DNA of 64,000 nucleotides from the NCBI GenBank assembly GCA_905215465.1, contig CAJMPT010000006.1, positions 11,323 to 75,322 on the forward strand, read 5' to 3'. The stretch is from an uncultured bacterium. GTDB lineage: Bacteria; Actinomycetota; Coriobacteriia; Coriobacteriales; Atopobiaceae. The notes under the pieces are model-generated. The model made no database searches, was not told the origin of the DNA, and was given only the letters and a program-made list of their open reading frames with translations. The position numbers and the translations under genes are program-made. Below are positions 8,904 through 18,407 of the stretch, in pieces; position 1 is the stretch's first letter, and every line of letters starts with the position of its first letter.

Positions 8904-11048
8904 ATGAGGACGGGGTCTGGCAGGGCGGCTTCCGGCGTGCCCACGTTCTTCTCGTGGGCGCTCAGGCAGCCCAGTCCCAAGAAGGAGGCCTATCTTCAGG
9001 TCTTTACGGGCGTGCCAGAGGTCGAGTGTGCCCGCAACCTGCACCTTTCCCTTGAGCAGCTGGACGCCATTCTTCTCGAGGCTTGCGACCCCCGCCTTGC
9101 GTTTGCCGAGGACGTCTATCTGGTCTCCCTTGTCATGACAAAAACTCGAGAAGAGTTTTGTCGCATGACGGGGCAAAGCGAGGGCATCTACAAGCTCATC
9201 TGCATGAGGCGCAACACGGTTCTCGCGCTGGAGAAGTCGAGAAAGACCGAGGGGCCTCCGGACAAAAGCCATCCTCCCAATGCGAGGGACCAACGCCGGG
9301 AGGCGAGAAGAGCCGCCCGTGAGGAGGGCCGCGTCACCCGTGAAGAGGGCCTCGCCACTCGCGAGAGCTACAGCCCATCGACGCATGCTGCGCAAGCTGC
9401 GGAAAGGGTGCAAAGCGGCTGCAGGGCGGATGACTTGGCCCGTTCTCGTTCGGAGAACCGCCCCGGGACCTTACCCTCACGTCGCCTGCTCTCTGAGCAC
9501 GAAAGATCAAGGGTTCTCGAAGAGGCCTTCGCAAGAGTCCTGCCCTCCTTGCATGGGGATTCTCCTGTCGCGTTTGCGGACTTTGAGCGGGACGTGCTTT
9601 CGGCGTGCGTAGATTTGGACCTCCCGAGTGCGCAGGCTCCGGAATCGGGCGAGCTGCGGAGGTTGTTGGACAAATCGGGAAAGGCCGTCTGGGCAAACGA
9701 GGCCTTCTTCTGGCCGTTTGAATGGCGTACCCGCTCATCCACTTTGAAGGCCGCGGTGGAGAAGACCCTGAGCGTCAACCGCGAGTACTCGGTCCGGCTC
9801 TTCTTCATTCGAAGGGCTTCCTTCCTCCAACAGCTGGAGATTGCCTCGCCAAGGCAGCTGCATGACATTCTTCGCAAGGTCTATGCGCGCGAGAAGGACG
9901 TGGCGTTTGGGCCAGACCTCTCCATCTGCTTTGGCAAGGTCAACCGCCGCTCACAGGTACGCTCCTTTGCGGCCAACCATGCTGGAGATTCCGAAGAGGC
10001 AATCGCCGGGCTGTATGAGCAGGCGTACGGCTTTGAGAAGGAGCTTGCGCTCCAATGGGTCAAAGACTATGCGGCTGATGTCGGCAGAAGCGCCGGACTC
10101 GCCTCTTCCGTTGCCGTGGCAGGTCGCTCTAGCGCCTCTTCAAAGACCACTGCCACAAGAAGCGTGCCCCGTCGACGGTCTCTTTTGACCGAGGAAGAGA
10201 TGGCCTTTCTCCGTGCGGAGCTCGTCCGCCCCTGCTGTGATGCGCTGCTTGTTCAGCGACGCTTCTCGTTTAGGTTCCCAGGCAGGGACTCTCTTCTTTT
10301 GCGTGGAGACGTCCTGCTTGAGCTGGGACGATATGAGGATGGCGGCCTGCTTTTCTCGCTGGATACGCAAAGCTCCAGAGAGTACTTTGAGTCCCTTCTG
10401 GCATCGACCCCCTTCTTCTCAAAGGGAGATGTGGGCTTCGAGACGGCCGTCATGGCCCATCCCGCATTCAAGGCTGCGCTCAAGGGACGGTTGAAGAGAT
10501 TCCAGACCCTTGTGTATGACAAGGACTGCTACGTCACCATCAAGCGCCTCAAGGAGGTGACGGACGTGAGCTTCCTGCTGGTCTCCGGGTATGGCGGGAC
10601 GGTTCGCAGCAAGATGGACGGCAAGGGCCCGTTCACCATCCATAACCTCAGGCAAGATGAGGACTTCTGCCATCCGCTGCACGATCTTGAGCTGCCTGAC
10701 GCCTTCTACGAGAGCCTCATTGACCTCAACGACTTCACGAGGAGCTGCGTCTTGGGAGGGACGAGGATTTTTACCACAGACTTTGGCGAGAAGGACGTTC
10801 CCCGAAATGGGTCAAGGCATCAGCGCTTCTCTGCGGCAGGCTTCGTCAAGGGGCTGGTGGCGCAAGCCGAGGGCATCGACCTTGACGAACTCGGGGTGCT
10901 CCTGGCGCGCGAGTACGGAATCGATTGCCCAGAGGCCACGCTCCTGACCACCCTGTATAACGCGCGCGTCTACCACGACGATGTCAACGACACGTACTAC
11001 ACAAGCATGGAACGCTGGAAGCAGGAGGTAAGAGATGAGCTTGCTTAG
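8904..11048 (+). CDS. Unrecognised 714-residue protein, first gene of defence island
   Basis: I do not recognise this family. The N-terminal ~110 residues look like a compact helical domain. Residues ~115-190 are Arg/Ala/Glu-rich and low in complexity, which suggests a linker. Two further helical blocks follow (about 200-400 and 430-714). The last 60 residues (AEGIDLDELGVLLAREYGID and beyond) read like a winged-helix or HARE-type tail. No nuclease or ATPase motif is evident. The gene ends inside the start of the ParB-like gene (14-base overlap), so the two are probably co-translated partners. Codon use is less GC3-biased than in the metabolic genes to the left, consistent with transfer. GCGAGGTGG precedes ATG 8904. 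Confidence 0.7.
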   Translation: MRTGSGRAASGVPTFFSWALRQPSPKKEAYLQVFTGVPEVECARNLHLSLEQLDAILLEACDPRLAFAEDVYLVSLVMTKTREEFCRMTGQSEGIYKLICMRRNTVLALEKSRKTEGPPDKSHPPNARDQRREARRAAREEGRVTREEGLATRESYSPSTHAAQAAERVQSGCRADDLARSRSENRPGTLPSRRLLSEHERSRVLEEAFARVLPSLHGDSPVAFADFERDVLSACVDLDLPSAQAPESGELRRLLDKSGKAVWANEAFFWPFEWRTRSSTLKAAVEKTLSVNREYSVRLFFIRRASFLQQLEIASPRQLHDILRKVYAREKDVAFGPDLSICFGKVNRRSQVRSFAANHAGDSEEAIAGLYEQAYGFEKELALQWVKDYAADVGRSAGLASSVAVAGRSSASSKTTATRSVPRRRSLLTEEEMAFLRAELVRPCCDALLVQRRFSFRFPGRDSLLLRGDVLLELGRYEDGGLLFSLDTQSSREYFESLLASTPFFSKGDVGFETAVMAHPAFKAALKGRLKRFQTLVYDKDCYVTIKRLKEVTDVSFLLVSGYGGTVRSKMDGKGPFTIHNLRQDEDFCHPLHDLELPDAFYESLIDLNDFTRSCVLGGTRIFTTDFGEKDVPRNGSRHQRFSAAGFVKGLVAQAEGIDLDELGVLLAREYGIDCPEATLLTTLYNARVYHDDVNDTYYTSMERWKQEVRDELA

Positions 11049-12246
11049 CGAGGGAATCAGCAACGGAAACGTCAGGCCGACGCAGAGAATGGAGAAGCAC
11101 TCCATCGACGGCATCTCCTCCGACTATACGGTCTACCAGATCAAGAGCGACCTGCTCTTTTTCAACGACCAGAACGACCGTATCGCCACGTGGGTGAGCG
11201 AGTACGAGGCGTCGCACGATGGGGGTCTTGGCACCTTGGGGCGCAGGGAGCTTGACGCCGTGATCGAGGACTTCATCGTCAAGAGTAACACGGTGGCTCT
11301 CAGGAAGACCCAGCAAGACATTGCCCTCCGCGGCCAGCTGAGGCCGGGGGTCGTTCTCAACGATGGACGGGTCATCGACGGCAACCGTCGCCTGGCAAGC
11401 ATCCGCAGGAACGAGCGCGAGGGAAAGGGCACCGGCTGGTTCGAGGCCGTCATCCTGGATGACGCCACGGGGAGCGACCCAAAGCGCATCAAGTTGCTGG
11501 AGCTTGCCATCCAGATGGGGGAGGAGGAGCGCGTTGCCTATGACCCCGTGGACAAGCTCGTGGGCGTCTATCGCGACGTGGTGAAGAACTGCCTCATAAC
11601 TCCTGCGGAGTACGGCAGGGCGACGGGCATGAGCGAGTCTGAGGTCCAGAAGCTCATCGACAAGGCCAAGTACATGGAGGAGTTCCTGGAGTTCTGCGGC
11701 GCTCCCGAGCAGTACCACCTGGCTCGTGCGCTCAAGGTGGACGGACCCCTGGGCGAGTTCAAGCGGATTCTCAACAAATACGAGAGCAAGCGTGACCGCC
11801 GGCTGGCAAAGGAGCAGATGTTTGCCAACATCATCATCCAGCCGCAAGGAGACATCACCAGGTTTGTGAGGACCTTTGGCGATGTGGTGGGGACGGACGC
11901 GGAGTCCGCGTTCAGGGGTGCGGAGCACACTGCCTTGGAGCGCCTCAGGGGCAAGATGGGAACGGAGCCCCTCACCAAGGAGAAGATCGCCAAGCTGCGG
12001 GCTGACGAGGCCCTGGTGGACGAGTTCATCCGCGCGGGAAGCAGGGCGCGCGAGGCGGTCAGGCAGGAGAGGCTGCTGGATACGCCGGTCAAGAAGTCTG
12101 CCGAGGCCCTGCGCTGCCTCGAGCAGATCATGCCCGAGATGCTCGACCGGCTTGACGTCTCCGACCTTGCTGACGTGCGAAGGAACCTCAAGAAGCTCTC
12201 GCTCAAGGTAGGGGAGGCTCTCGCCGACGTGGAGGCAAGGATGTAG
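11035..12246 (+). CDS. ParB/Srx-fold N-terminal domain protein
   Basis: This 403-residue protein carries the ParB/Spo0J-type signature GRVIDGNRRLAS near residues 111-122. A helical region containing an HTH-like PAEYGRATGMSESEVQKLID segment follows, then a charged C-terminal half. ParB-fold domains bind CTP or act as nucleases in chromosome segregation and in defence operons. No parA is nearby, so segregation is unlikely. AGGAGGTAAGAG is an excellent ribosome site located inside the preceding gene, and the two genes overlap. A terminator follows about 100 bases downstream. Confidence 0.78.
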   Translation: MSLLSEGISNGNVRPTQRMEKHSIDGISSDYTVYQIKSDLLFFNDQNDRIATWVSEYEASHDGGLGTLGRRELDAVIEDFIVKSNTVALRKTQQDIALRGQLRPGVVLNDGRVIDGNRRLASIRRNEREGKGTGWFEAVILDDATGSDPKRIKLLELAIQMGEEERVAYDPVDKLVGVYRDVVKNCLITPAEYGRATGMSESEVQKLIDKAKYMEEFLEFCGAPEQYHLARALKVDGPLGEFKRILNKYESKRDRRLAKEQMFANIIIQPQGDITRFVRTFGDVVGTDAESAFRGAEHTALERLRGKMGTEPLTKEKIAKLRADEALVDEFIRAGSRAREAVRQERLLDTPVKKSAEALRCLEQIMPEMLDRLDVSDLADVRRNLKKLSLKVGEALADVEARM

Positions 12247-12344
12247 GCGCCTGGCAACGACGCGCCCACCCGCTCTGCTCGTCGGGCCATTCCGAGCTTT
12301 GCACGACCATCTTGTAGGTGGAGTGGGTTAAAGTAATGATACCT

Positions 12345-12370
12345 GCGGGCCGCGTTGGCCCGCCTCTTTT
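12345..12370 (+). terminator. Intrinsic terminator between ParB-like gene and helicase
   Basis: GCGGGCC pairs with GGCCCGC across a GCGTT loop and is followed by CTCTTTTCT. It splits the island into two transcripts, so the helicase-Mod-Res part needs its own promoter. Confidence 0.75.
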
Positions 12371-12412
12371 CTACCCCTGGAGCGTGCTTCGTGATTCTTG
12401 CGAAAACCCTTC

Positions 12413-12422
12413 GGGGGGGGGG
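12413..12422. repeat. Poly-G tract (G10) in the helicase leader
   Basis: Ten consecutive G residues lie 70 bases before the helicase start, inside a small imperfect hairpin (CGAAAACCC, TTCG, then G-run and TTCTCG). Tracts of this kind slip during replication. A -10-like TAGTAAAT near 12450 lies downstream, so length changes could alter promoter spacing or leader structure. Confidence 0.8.
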
Positions 12423-12492
12423 TTCTCGTTAGCCGGGGCCTCCCTTCGATAGTAAATAGCTCGTCCTGCCTCTTTGTAGGGGGCGGGGCGTA

Positions 12493-15400
12493 ATGGAGCT
12501 TCTTAACAACATTGGTGGCGAGCGCCTCGGAGACGCTCTCGCCGCAAGCCTTGATGAGGGCGTCAAGCTCTCAATCATCAGCAGCTACTTCACCGTCTTT
12601 GCCTACGGTGAGCTCAAGGAGGAGCTCGCCCGCGTTGACGAGGTCCGCTATCTCTTCAGCGAGCCAACCTTCGTCAGACGCATGGCGTCCAACAAGGACC
12701 CGCGGGAGTTCGAGATAGCCAAGAGCTCGAGGGAGCACGGCGTCGGCGGCGTCGGCCTCGAGCTCACCTTGCGCAATAACCTCAACCAAAGGGCGCTTGC
12801 ACGGGAGTGCGCCGAGTGGGTGCGCTCAAAGGCTCAGTTCCGTTCTGCTATCAGGTCCGGAATCATCCAATCCGGCGGCACGTATGTGGTCGAGAATCCC
12901 TCCGGGGTGGACCACGGCTTCATGGGCAGCGCCGCTAACTTCACGCTTGAAGGGCTTGGGTATGAGCGCCGTCCTGATGTCGTCATGCCAGTAAGCCACT
13001 TTGAGGGTGCGACGGAGGTTGCTGGGCTCAAGGCCATCTTTGAGTCCGTCTGGAGTAACCCTGCTCTCGTACAGGATGTGACCGAGGAAGTCGCTGCTCA
13101 GGTGGGGACGCTCTACAGGGAGAACCCGCCTGAGTTCGTCTACTTCCTAACGCTTTATCACCTGTTCCGAGACTACCTCGCAGACGATGACAACGACTTG
13201 CGTCCCGGCATCAAGCTCGAGGACAGCGTCATCTGGAGCAAGCTCTACGACTTCCAGAAGGATGCCGTGATTGGCGCCATACGCAAGCTCGAGAAGTACA
13301 AGGGCTGCATCATCGCCGATAGCGTTGGCCTGGGAAAGACGTACGAGGCCCTTGCGGTGATCAAGTACTACCAGGAGCGCAATGACCATGTGCTGGTGCT
13401 CTGTCCCAAGCGCCTTCGCGACAACTGGACCCTGTGGCTTCAGCAGAACGACGACCGCAACCCCCTTGACGGGGACAGGTTCAACTATAGGGTTCTCAAC
13501 CACACCGACCTCACGCGTTACTCTGGAAAGTCGGGAGACATTGATCTCGAGCATCACAAGTGGTGGAACTATGAGCTCATCGTCATAGACGAGAGCCATA
13601 ACTTCCGAAACAAGGGAACGGATGCCGAGAGGAGAGGCCGCTACGCGCGCCTCACCGAGGACGTCATCAAGAAGGGCATCCGCACCAAGGTGCTCATGCT
13701 GTCTGCCACTCCGGTCAACAATAGGTTGCTTGATCTGCGTAACCAGATCGAGCTCATTACCGAGGGCGATGACGCCTACCTCGCACAGACCGATGGCATA
13801 GAGTCCATCACCCAGGTCACAAAGACTGCCCAGCGCTGCTTTGGTGAGTGGAGCCAGCTTGACGATGACCAGCGAACGACCGAGAGCTTCGCCAGCTCGG
13901 TCAATGCCGACTACTTCAAGCTGTTGGACATCTTCACCATCGCGAGGAGCCGCAAGCACATAGCCAAGTACTACGGGGCGCAGAACGGTAGCTTTCCCGC
14001 GCGCAGGGCGCCCATCTCGTTCACCACGAAAATCGATTCCAAAGACGCGCTTCCGCCCATCGGAGAGCTCAACGACATGATTGCGGGGCTGACGTTTGCC
14101 CAGTACCAGCTGCTCTCCTATGTACGCACGGAGAGGCGCCAGAAGTACGAGGACCGCTACGGCGACACGTGGGGCAAGGACTATGGCAGCCAGGTCAACC
14201 GCACCCATGCCGTTGTCGGCCTGATGCGCGTGAACCTCCTCAAGCGAATGGAGTCCTCCGTCAACAGTTTCCGTCTTACCCTCCGCCACGTGCTTGACGG
14301 ATGCGAGGACACGCTGCGCCGCCTTCGGGCGGGGGAGAAGGGCGCGACCTCGTACTCCATGGAGGGATTGACCGACGGCCTCGACGACGATGACGCCGTC
14401 GAGTTCGAAGCGGGCGGCAAGGTCCGTGTTGACCTGCGCGACGTTGATGCCGTCAAGCTCGTTCCCGACCTTGAGTATGACATCACCGTGCTCAGGAAGC
14501 TCCTCTCATATGCCGAGGCGGTGACTCCGGAACGCGATGAGAAGCTCGCCAGGTTGCGCGAGTACATCATCGAGAAGGCCCAAAACCCCTTCAACGAGGG
14601 CAATCGCAAGGTTCTTGTCTTCAGCGCGTTCTCGGACACGACCGACTATCTCTTTGACCAGCTGGCGCCTGCCCTCAAGGAAGAGCTTGGGCTTGAATGC
14701 GCCGAGGTGGCGGGTACGGTCAACCGTACCTACTCGCTCAGGCTGAGACGCACGAACTTCGAGAACATCCTCTCCCACTTTTCCCCGATCTCCAAGGAGC
14801 TCCCGGAGGCAGCACGCGCCTTGGGAGAAATCGATGTGGTCTTTGCGACCGACTGCATCTCTGAGGGCCAAAACCTTCAAGATTGTGACTGTTTGATAAA
14901 TTATGATATTCATTGGAACCCAGTGCGGATCATCCAGCGCTTTGGGCGCATTGACCGTCTGGGCTCCAAGAACGGGGAGATCCAGCTCGTTGACTTCTGG
15001 CCAGACGTGGACCTGGACGAGTACATCCAGCTCGAGAACCGCGTCAAGGGCCGCATGGTCCTGCTCGACACGAGTGCCACGGGCGAGGAAAACGTGCTCG
15101 AGGCCAAGGCGACGAGCGAGATGAATGACCTCAAATATCGCCGGCAACAGCTTAAGCAGCTTAGGACCGAGGTCCTCGACCTCGAGGACATCTCCAGTGG
15201 CATCTCCATCACGGACCTCGCCTTCGACGACTTTCGCGTGGAGCTTCAGCGCTATAGCGGTGAGTACCCTGGCGTGCTCGAGGCGGCTCCGATGGGGCTT
15301 CATGCCATCGCGGCCATTCCGGACGAGCTGCGCGGCGAGCTGGCTCCGGGTGTTGTCTTCTGCCTCGAGCAGACCGATCGCGGCCGCGACCCCAAGGACA

Positions 15401-15738
15401 CGAACCCAATGCATCCCTATTACGTGGTGTACGTGTCGCGCGATGGCAAGGTGCAGACCAGACACACGCAGCCCAAGAAGGCACTCGACATCATGCGCGC
15501 CGCTTGCTCTGGCAAGTCGGAGCCCCTGGCCGAGCTGTGCCGCGCCTTCAATCGTGAGACGCGCGATGGCGAGCGCATGGGTGCCTACAGCGAGCTTCTC
15601 GACAAGGTGGTTGCAGCCATTGGTGGCGTGCAGCAGGACAAGGGCATCGAGAGCCTCTTTAGCCTGGGCGAGGTTGGCGGCGGCACGAGCCTGGGCTTTG
15701 ACGACTATGCACTCGTGAGCTTTGTGGTGCTGCGATGA
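12493..15738 (+). CDS. SNF2-type helicase with N-terminal phospholipase-D-like domain
   Basis: The 1081-residue protein begins with a PLD-like region (about 1-165) that contains GFMGSAANFT, the second half of an HKD-type motif. A superfamily 2 helicase core follows: DSVGLGKT near 276-283, IVIDESHN near 364, LMLSATPVNN near 402, and in the C-terminal lobe TDCISEGQNL and IIQRFGRIDRLGS near 812-824. About 230 residues of unknown fold end the protein. Such helicases occur in DISARM-like and type III restriction neighbourhoods and translocate on DNA. AGGGGG lies before ATG 12493. The stop overlaps the next start (ATGA), so translation is coupled. Confidence 0.88.
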   Translation: MELLNNIGGERLGDALAASLDEGVKLSIISSYFTVFAYGELKEELARVDEVRYLFSEPTFVRRMASNKDPREFEIAKSSREHGVGGVGLELTLRNNLNQRALARECAEWVRSKAQFRSAIRSGIIQSGGTYVVENPSGVDHGFMGSAANFTLEGLGYERRPDVVMPVSHFEGATEVAGLKAIFESVWSNPALVQDVTEEVAAQVGTLYRENPPEFVYFLTLYHLFRDYLADDDNDLRPGIKLEDSVIWSKLYDFQKDAVIGAIRKLEKYKGCIIADSVGLGKTYEALAVIKYYQERNDHVLVLCPKRLRDNWTLWLQQNDDRNPLDGDRFNYRVLNHTDLTRYSGKSGDIDLEHHKWWNYELIVIDESHNFRNKGTDAERRGRYARLTEDVIKKGIRTKVLMLSATPVNNRLLDLRNQIELITEGDDAYLAQTDGIESITQVTKTAQRCFGEWSQLDDDQRTTESFASSVNADYFKLLDIFTIARSRKHIAKYYGAQNGSFPARRAPISFTTKIDSKDALPPIGELNDMIAGLTFAQYQLLSYVRTERRQKYEDRYGDTWGKDYGSQVNRTHAVVGLMRVNLLKRMESSVNSFRLTLRHVLDGCEDTLRRLRAGEKGATSYSMEGLTDGLDDDDAVEFEAGGKVRVDLRDVDAVKLVPDLEYDITVLRKLLSYAEAVTPERDEKLARLREYIIEKAQNPFNEGNRKVLVFSAFSDTTDYLFDQLAPALKEELGLECAEVAGTVNRTYSLRLRRTNFENILSHFSPISKELPEAARALGEIDVVFATDCISEGQNLQDCDCLINYDIHWNPVRIIQRFGRIDRLGSKNGEIQLVDFWPDVDLDEYIQLENRVKGRMVLLDTSATGEENVLEAKATSEMNDLKYRRQQLKQLRTEVLDLEDISSGISITDLAFDDFRVELQRYSGEYPGVLEAAPMGLHAIAAIPDELRGELAPGVVFCLEQTDRGRDPKDTNPMHPYYVVYVSRDGKVQTRHTQPKKALDIMRAACSGKSEPLAELCRAFNRETRDGERMGAYSELLDKVVAAIGGVQQDKGIESLFSLGEVGGGTSLGFDDYALVSFVVLR

Positions 15739-16505
15739 GCGGGCTCAACTGGAAGGGAGTCTTCTGCCTGCCGAACGAGGCGCTGGCAGGGGAGCGCCGC
15801 ATCCCCAAGACGGTCATGGTGCGCCAGGCATCGCTTACCAAGACCGAGCAGAAGGTGCTCGACAAGGTTGCCGTCATCAGGCACTTTGCGACGGTGCAGA
15901 AGTCGACGACACACATTTTGCCTGTTGTGGATGAGGCGCGAGACATTCAAAGCATCGTCTTCCTTGTGTGCGAGATGGCCGGCTCGTCAGCCTATGCCGA
16001 GGTGGCGGGGCTCATTCACAAATGCCTCCCTAATCCCACGGTCCTGCTCCTCGAGGGGGAGGACGAGGCCTGCATCTCCGTTGCCATTACGCGCAAGAGT
16101 TTGGCAGAGAGGGGCGCCGTCGTCGTTGACGAGGTCCAGGCAACGGGTGCGTTTGAGTCCAACGGCCCCTTTGTCGAGCCCCTTCTTTCCTCGCTTACTT
16201 TCGACTGCCTGCCGCAGAGCAATCTGCTCGCCTACGTGAGCGCGCTTGCGTGGAACGTGCGGATGTTTCGCACAGCGGGATCGCTCGGGTTTTATCCGCA
16301 ATGCGGCGAGGCGAACCGAGGACGGCTCGAGAGCCTGTTATCGAGGTGGGATGAGCTTGAAGCAAAAGCATCTGAGTTGAGAAAACGTCGGCGAAACCCT
16401 GATTTGAGCCTCAATGAGTCGGCGAAGTTGCGAATGGAGCTAAAGCGCCTCGAGAAGGAATTGGCCCAGGTGGGCAGCGAGATACGGGAGATCTGCTATG
16501 AGTGA
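15735..16505 (+). CDS. DUF4391-like protein of the type III R-M island
   Basis: This 256-residue protein resembles the DUF4391 family that often stands between a helicase and a type III methyltransferase; the assignment is from context and overall look. The N-terminal part is a mixed alpha/beta region (LPVVDEARDIQSIVFLVCEM), and the C-terminal ~50 residues form a charged coiled coil (LRKRRRNPDLSLNESAKL, then LKRLEKELAQVGSEI). It overlaps the helicase by four bases and mod by eight, so all are made from one message. No catalytic motif is visible; an adaptor role is an inference. Confidence 0.75.
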   Translation: MSGLNWKGVFCLPNEALAGERRIPKTVMVRQASLTKTEQKVLDKVAVIRHFATVQKSTTHILPVVDEARDIQSIVFLVCEMAGSSAYAEVAGLIHKCLPNPTVLLLEGEDEACISVAITRKSLAERGAVVVDEVQATGAFESNGPFVEPLLSSLTFDCLPQSNLLAYVSALAWNVRMFRTAGSLGFYPQCGEANRGRLESLLSRWDELEAKASELRKRRRNPDLSLNESAKLRMELKRLEKELAQVGSEIREICYE

Positions 16506-18405
16506 GATTGGGAAGATGGACCTGACGTCCGAGAACGTCGTTGATGATAGGTTGGCCAAGCTCAAGGAGCTGATGCCCGAGGTCTTCTCAGAGAGCGGCA
16601 TAGACTTCGACAAGCTGAGGCTGGAACTTGGCGACGAGGTCGACGAGGGCCAGGAGCGCTATGCCTTTACCTGGCCGGGCAAGATGGATGCCATTCGTCA
16701 GTCCCAGACCGTGAGCGAGGCAACGCTTCGTCCCTGCGTGGAGAAGAGCCGTGGTCGCGATGGCGAGGACGGCAGCTTTGACTCTGACAACATCTACATC
16801 GAGGGCGACAACCTCGAGGTCCTGAAGCTTTTGCAGCGTGGCTACCACGGCAAGGTGAAGATGATCTATATCGACCCGCCGTACAACACGCTAAAAGATT
16901 TTATCTACAAAGACTCATTTGGAAGTCCAATTGATAACTATCGAGCGCAGGCAAAGCTTGTAGGTCAATCGAACGCCGACGTTAATGGACGCTTTCACTC
17001 GAACTGGTGCTCGATGATTTACCCGAGGCTGCGTTTGGCTCGTGAGCTGCTAACAAATAACGGGGCTATCTTTATTAGCATCGGCGAAGAAGAAGTATCA
17101 ACGCTCAAAGCAATATGTAACGAAATCTTCGGCGAGCATAACTTCGTTGGCAATGTTGTTTGGCAATCGCGGACATCAATTTCCAATGACGATGAGATTT
17201 CCTCAAATCACAATCACACGCTTATCTATTCGAAGAATCGAGAGCAACTTGACTTTGGGGGCGACGAGATTGATGGAGGTGAATACTCGAATCCAGACAA
17301 CGACCCGCGAGGACCATGGAAGTGTGTACCTATTGATGCAAACCATGCAGGTGGAGATACGCAATTCCCAATCCGAAATCCTAATAATGGGATTGATTAT
17401 TATCCTCCCAACGGAAGGAGCTGGGCATACAACCGTGATACCGTAGCGCAGTTAATAGCTGACGGACGAATCGCGTTTGGAACAACTGGCAATTCCGCTC
17501 CGAAAAGAAAATTGTATCTGAAAGAACGCATAGCAAAGGGAGACACGAAAACGCCCAGTTCTCTCCTGCTCGACGCTGGAACAACTAAAAATGGCACCGA
17601 GGAGATTATGGCGCTATTGGGCGATAAAGTATTTGATTTCCCAAAACCAACTGCTCTAATTGAACGTTTGTTGCGCTATGGGATGTTAAGCGGGAATGGT
17701 ATATTTCTAGACTTCTTTTCTGGGTCGGCCTCAAGTGCTCATGCGGTGTTGACTGAGAACAGTGAGGATGCTGGAAACAGAACATTCATTAGCGTCCAAC
17801 TGGACGAAGACCTAGATAAAGCTCTCGAGGCCGCCTCTATCGACGCGAGAAAAACCGCTGAGCGTGCGATAAGGTTTTTGGATTCAATCGATAGACCTCA
17901 TCTCTTGACTGAAATCGGCGAAGAGCGCATCCGTCGTGCTGGCGACAAGATAAAGTCCGAAATCGAAGAGTCCAATCGTCAGCCCAAGCTTGGCGAGGAG
18001 CCCAAGAAGCTGCCTGACATCGGCTTCCGTGTCTTCACGCTTGATGACTCGGGCATTCAGAAGCCCAGGCCCGGCGAGCTTATCCCTGACGTGGTCAAGC
18101 CAGACCGCTCTGACATTGACATCGTCTTTGAGATGATGCTCAAGTGGGGCCTCGAGCTCACGCTTCCCGTCGAGCGAGAGGAGGCCGCCGGCTACCCAAT
18201 CTACTCCGTTGCCTGCGGCGAGCTCGTCTGCTGCCTGGCCCCTGGTCTCACCAACGAGGCTCTTGAGGCAATCGCGGACATGGAGCCCCGTCGCGTCCTC
18301 ATGCGTGACTCCGTCCTCACCGACACGCTCAAGCTCAACGCCGTCCAGATCTTCAAGCGCGTTGGCGAGAGGACGGGTCGCGAGGTCGAGCTGAGGACGG
18401 TGTAG
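16498..18405 (+). CDS. mod: Type III restriction-modification DNA methyltransferase (Mod)
   Basis: This 635-residue beta-class amino-methyltransferase methylates adenine in an asymmetric site and guides the Res subunit. The catalytic motif DPPYNT is at 126-131 and the SAM-binding FFSGSAS near 406-412 (order IV then I, as in the beta class). The part between them, roughly bases 16890-17880, is visibly AT-rich compared with both ends and should hold the target-recognition domain. Its codon use changes abruptly there. That fits exchange of the recognition domain by recombination. It overlaps the DUF4391-like gene by eight bases and is two bases from res. Confidence 0.93.
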   Translation: MSEIGKMDLTSENVVDDRLAKLKELMPEVFSESGIDFDKLRLELGDEVDEGQERYAFTWPGKMDAIRQSQTVSEATLRPCVEKSRGRDGEDGSFDSDNIYIEGDNLEVLKLLQRGYHGKVKMIYIDPPYNTLKDFIYKDSFGSPIDNYRAQAKLVGQSNADVNGRFHSNWCSMIYPRLRLARELLTNNGAIFISIGEEEVSTLKAICNEIFGEHNFVGNVVWQSRTSISNDDEISSNHNHTLIYSKNREQLDFGGDEIDGGEYSNPDNDPRGPWKCVPIDANHAGGDTQFPIRNPNNGIDYYPPNGRSWAYNRDTVAQLIADGRIAFGTTGNSAPKRKLYLKERIAKGDTKTPSSLLLDAGTTKNGTEEIMALLGDKVFDFPKPTALIERLLRYGMLSGNGIFLDFFSGSASSAHAVLTENSEDAGNRTFISVQLDEDLDKALEAASIDARKTAERAIRFLDSIDRPHLLTEIGEERIRRAGDKIKSEIEESNRQPKLGEEPKKLPDIGFRVFTLDDSGIQKPRPGELIPDVVKPDRSDIDIVFEMMLKWGLELTLPVEREEAAGYPIYSVACGELVCCLAPGLTNEALEAIADMEPRRVLMRDSVLTDTLKLNAVQIFKRVGERTGREVELRTV

Positions 18406-18407
18406 TC

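Noticed and set aside
8904..12246. 714-residue protein plus ParB-like protein as a plasmid partition pair
   Set aside because: No ParA-type ATPase motif is present and no parS-like repeats were seen; a defence-associated ParB fold fits better.
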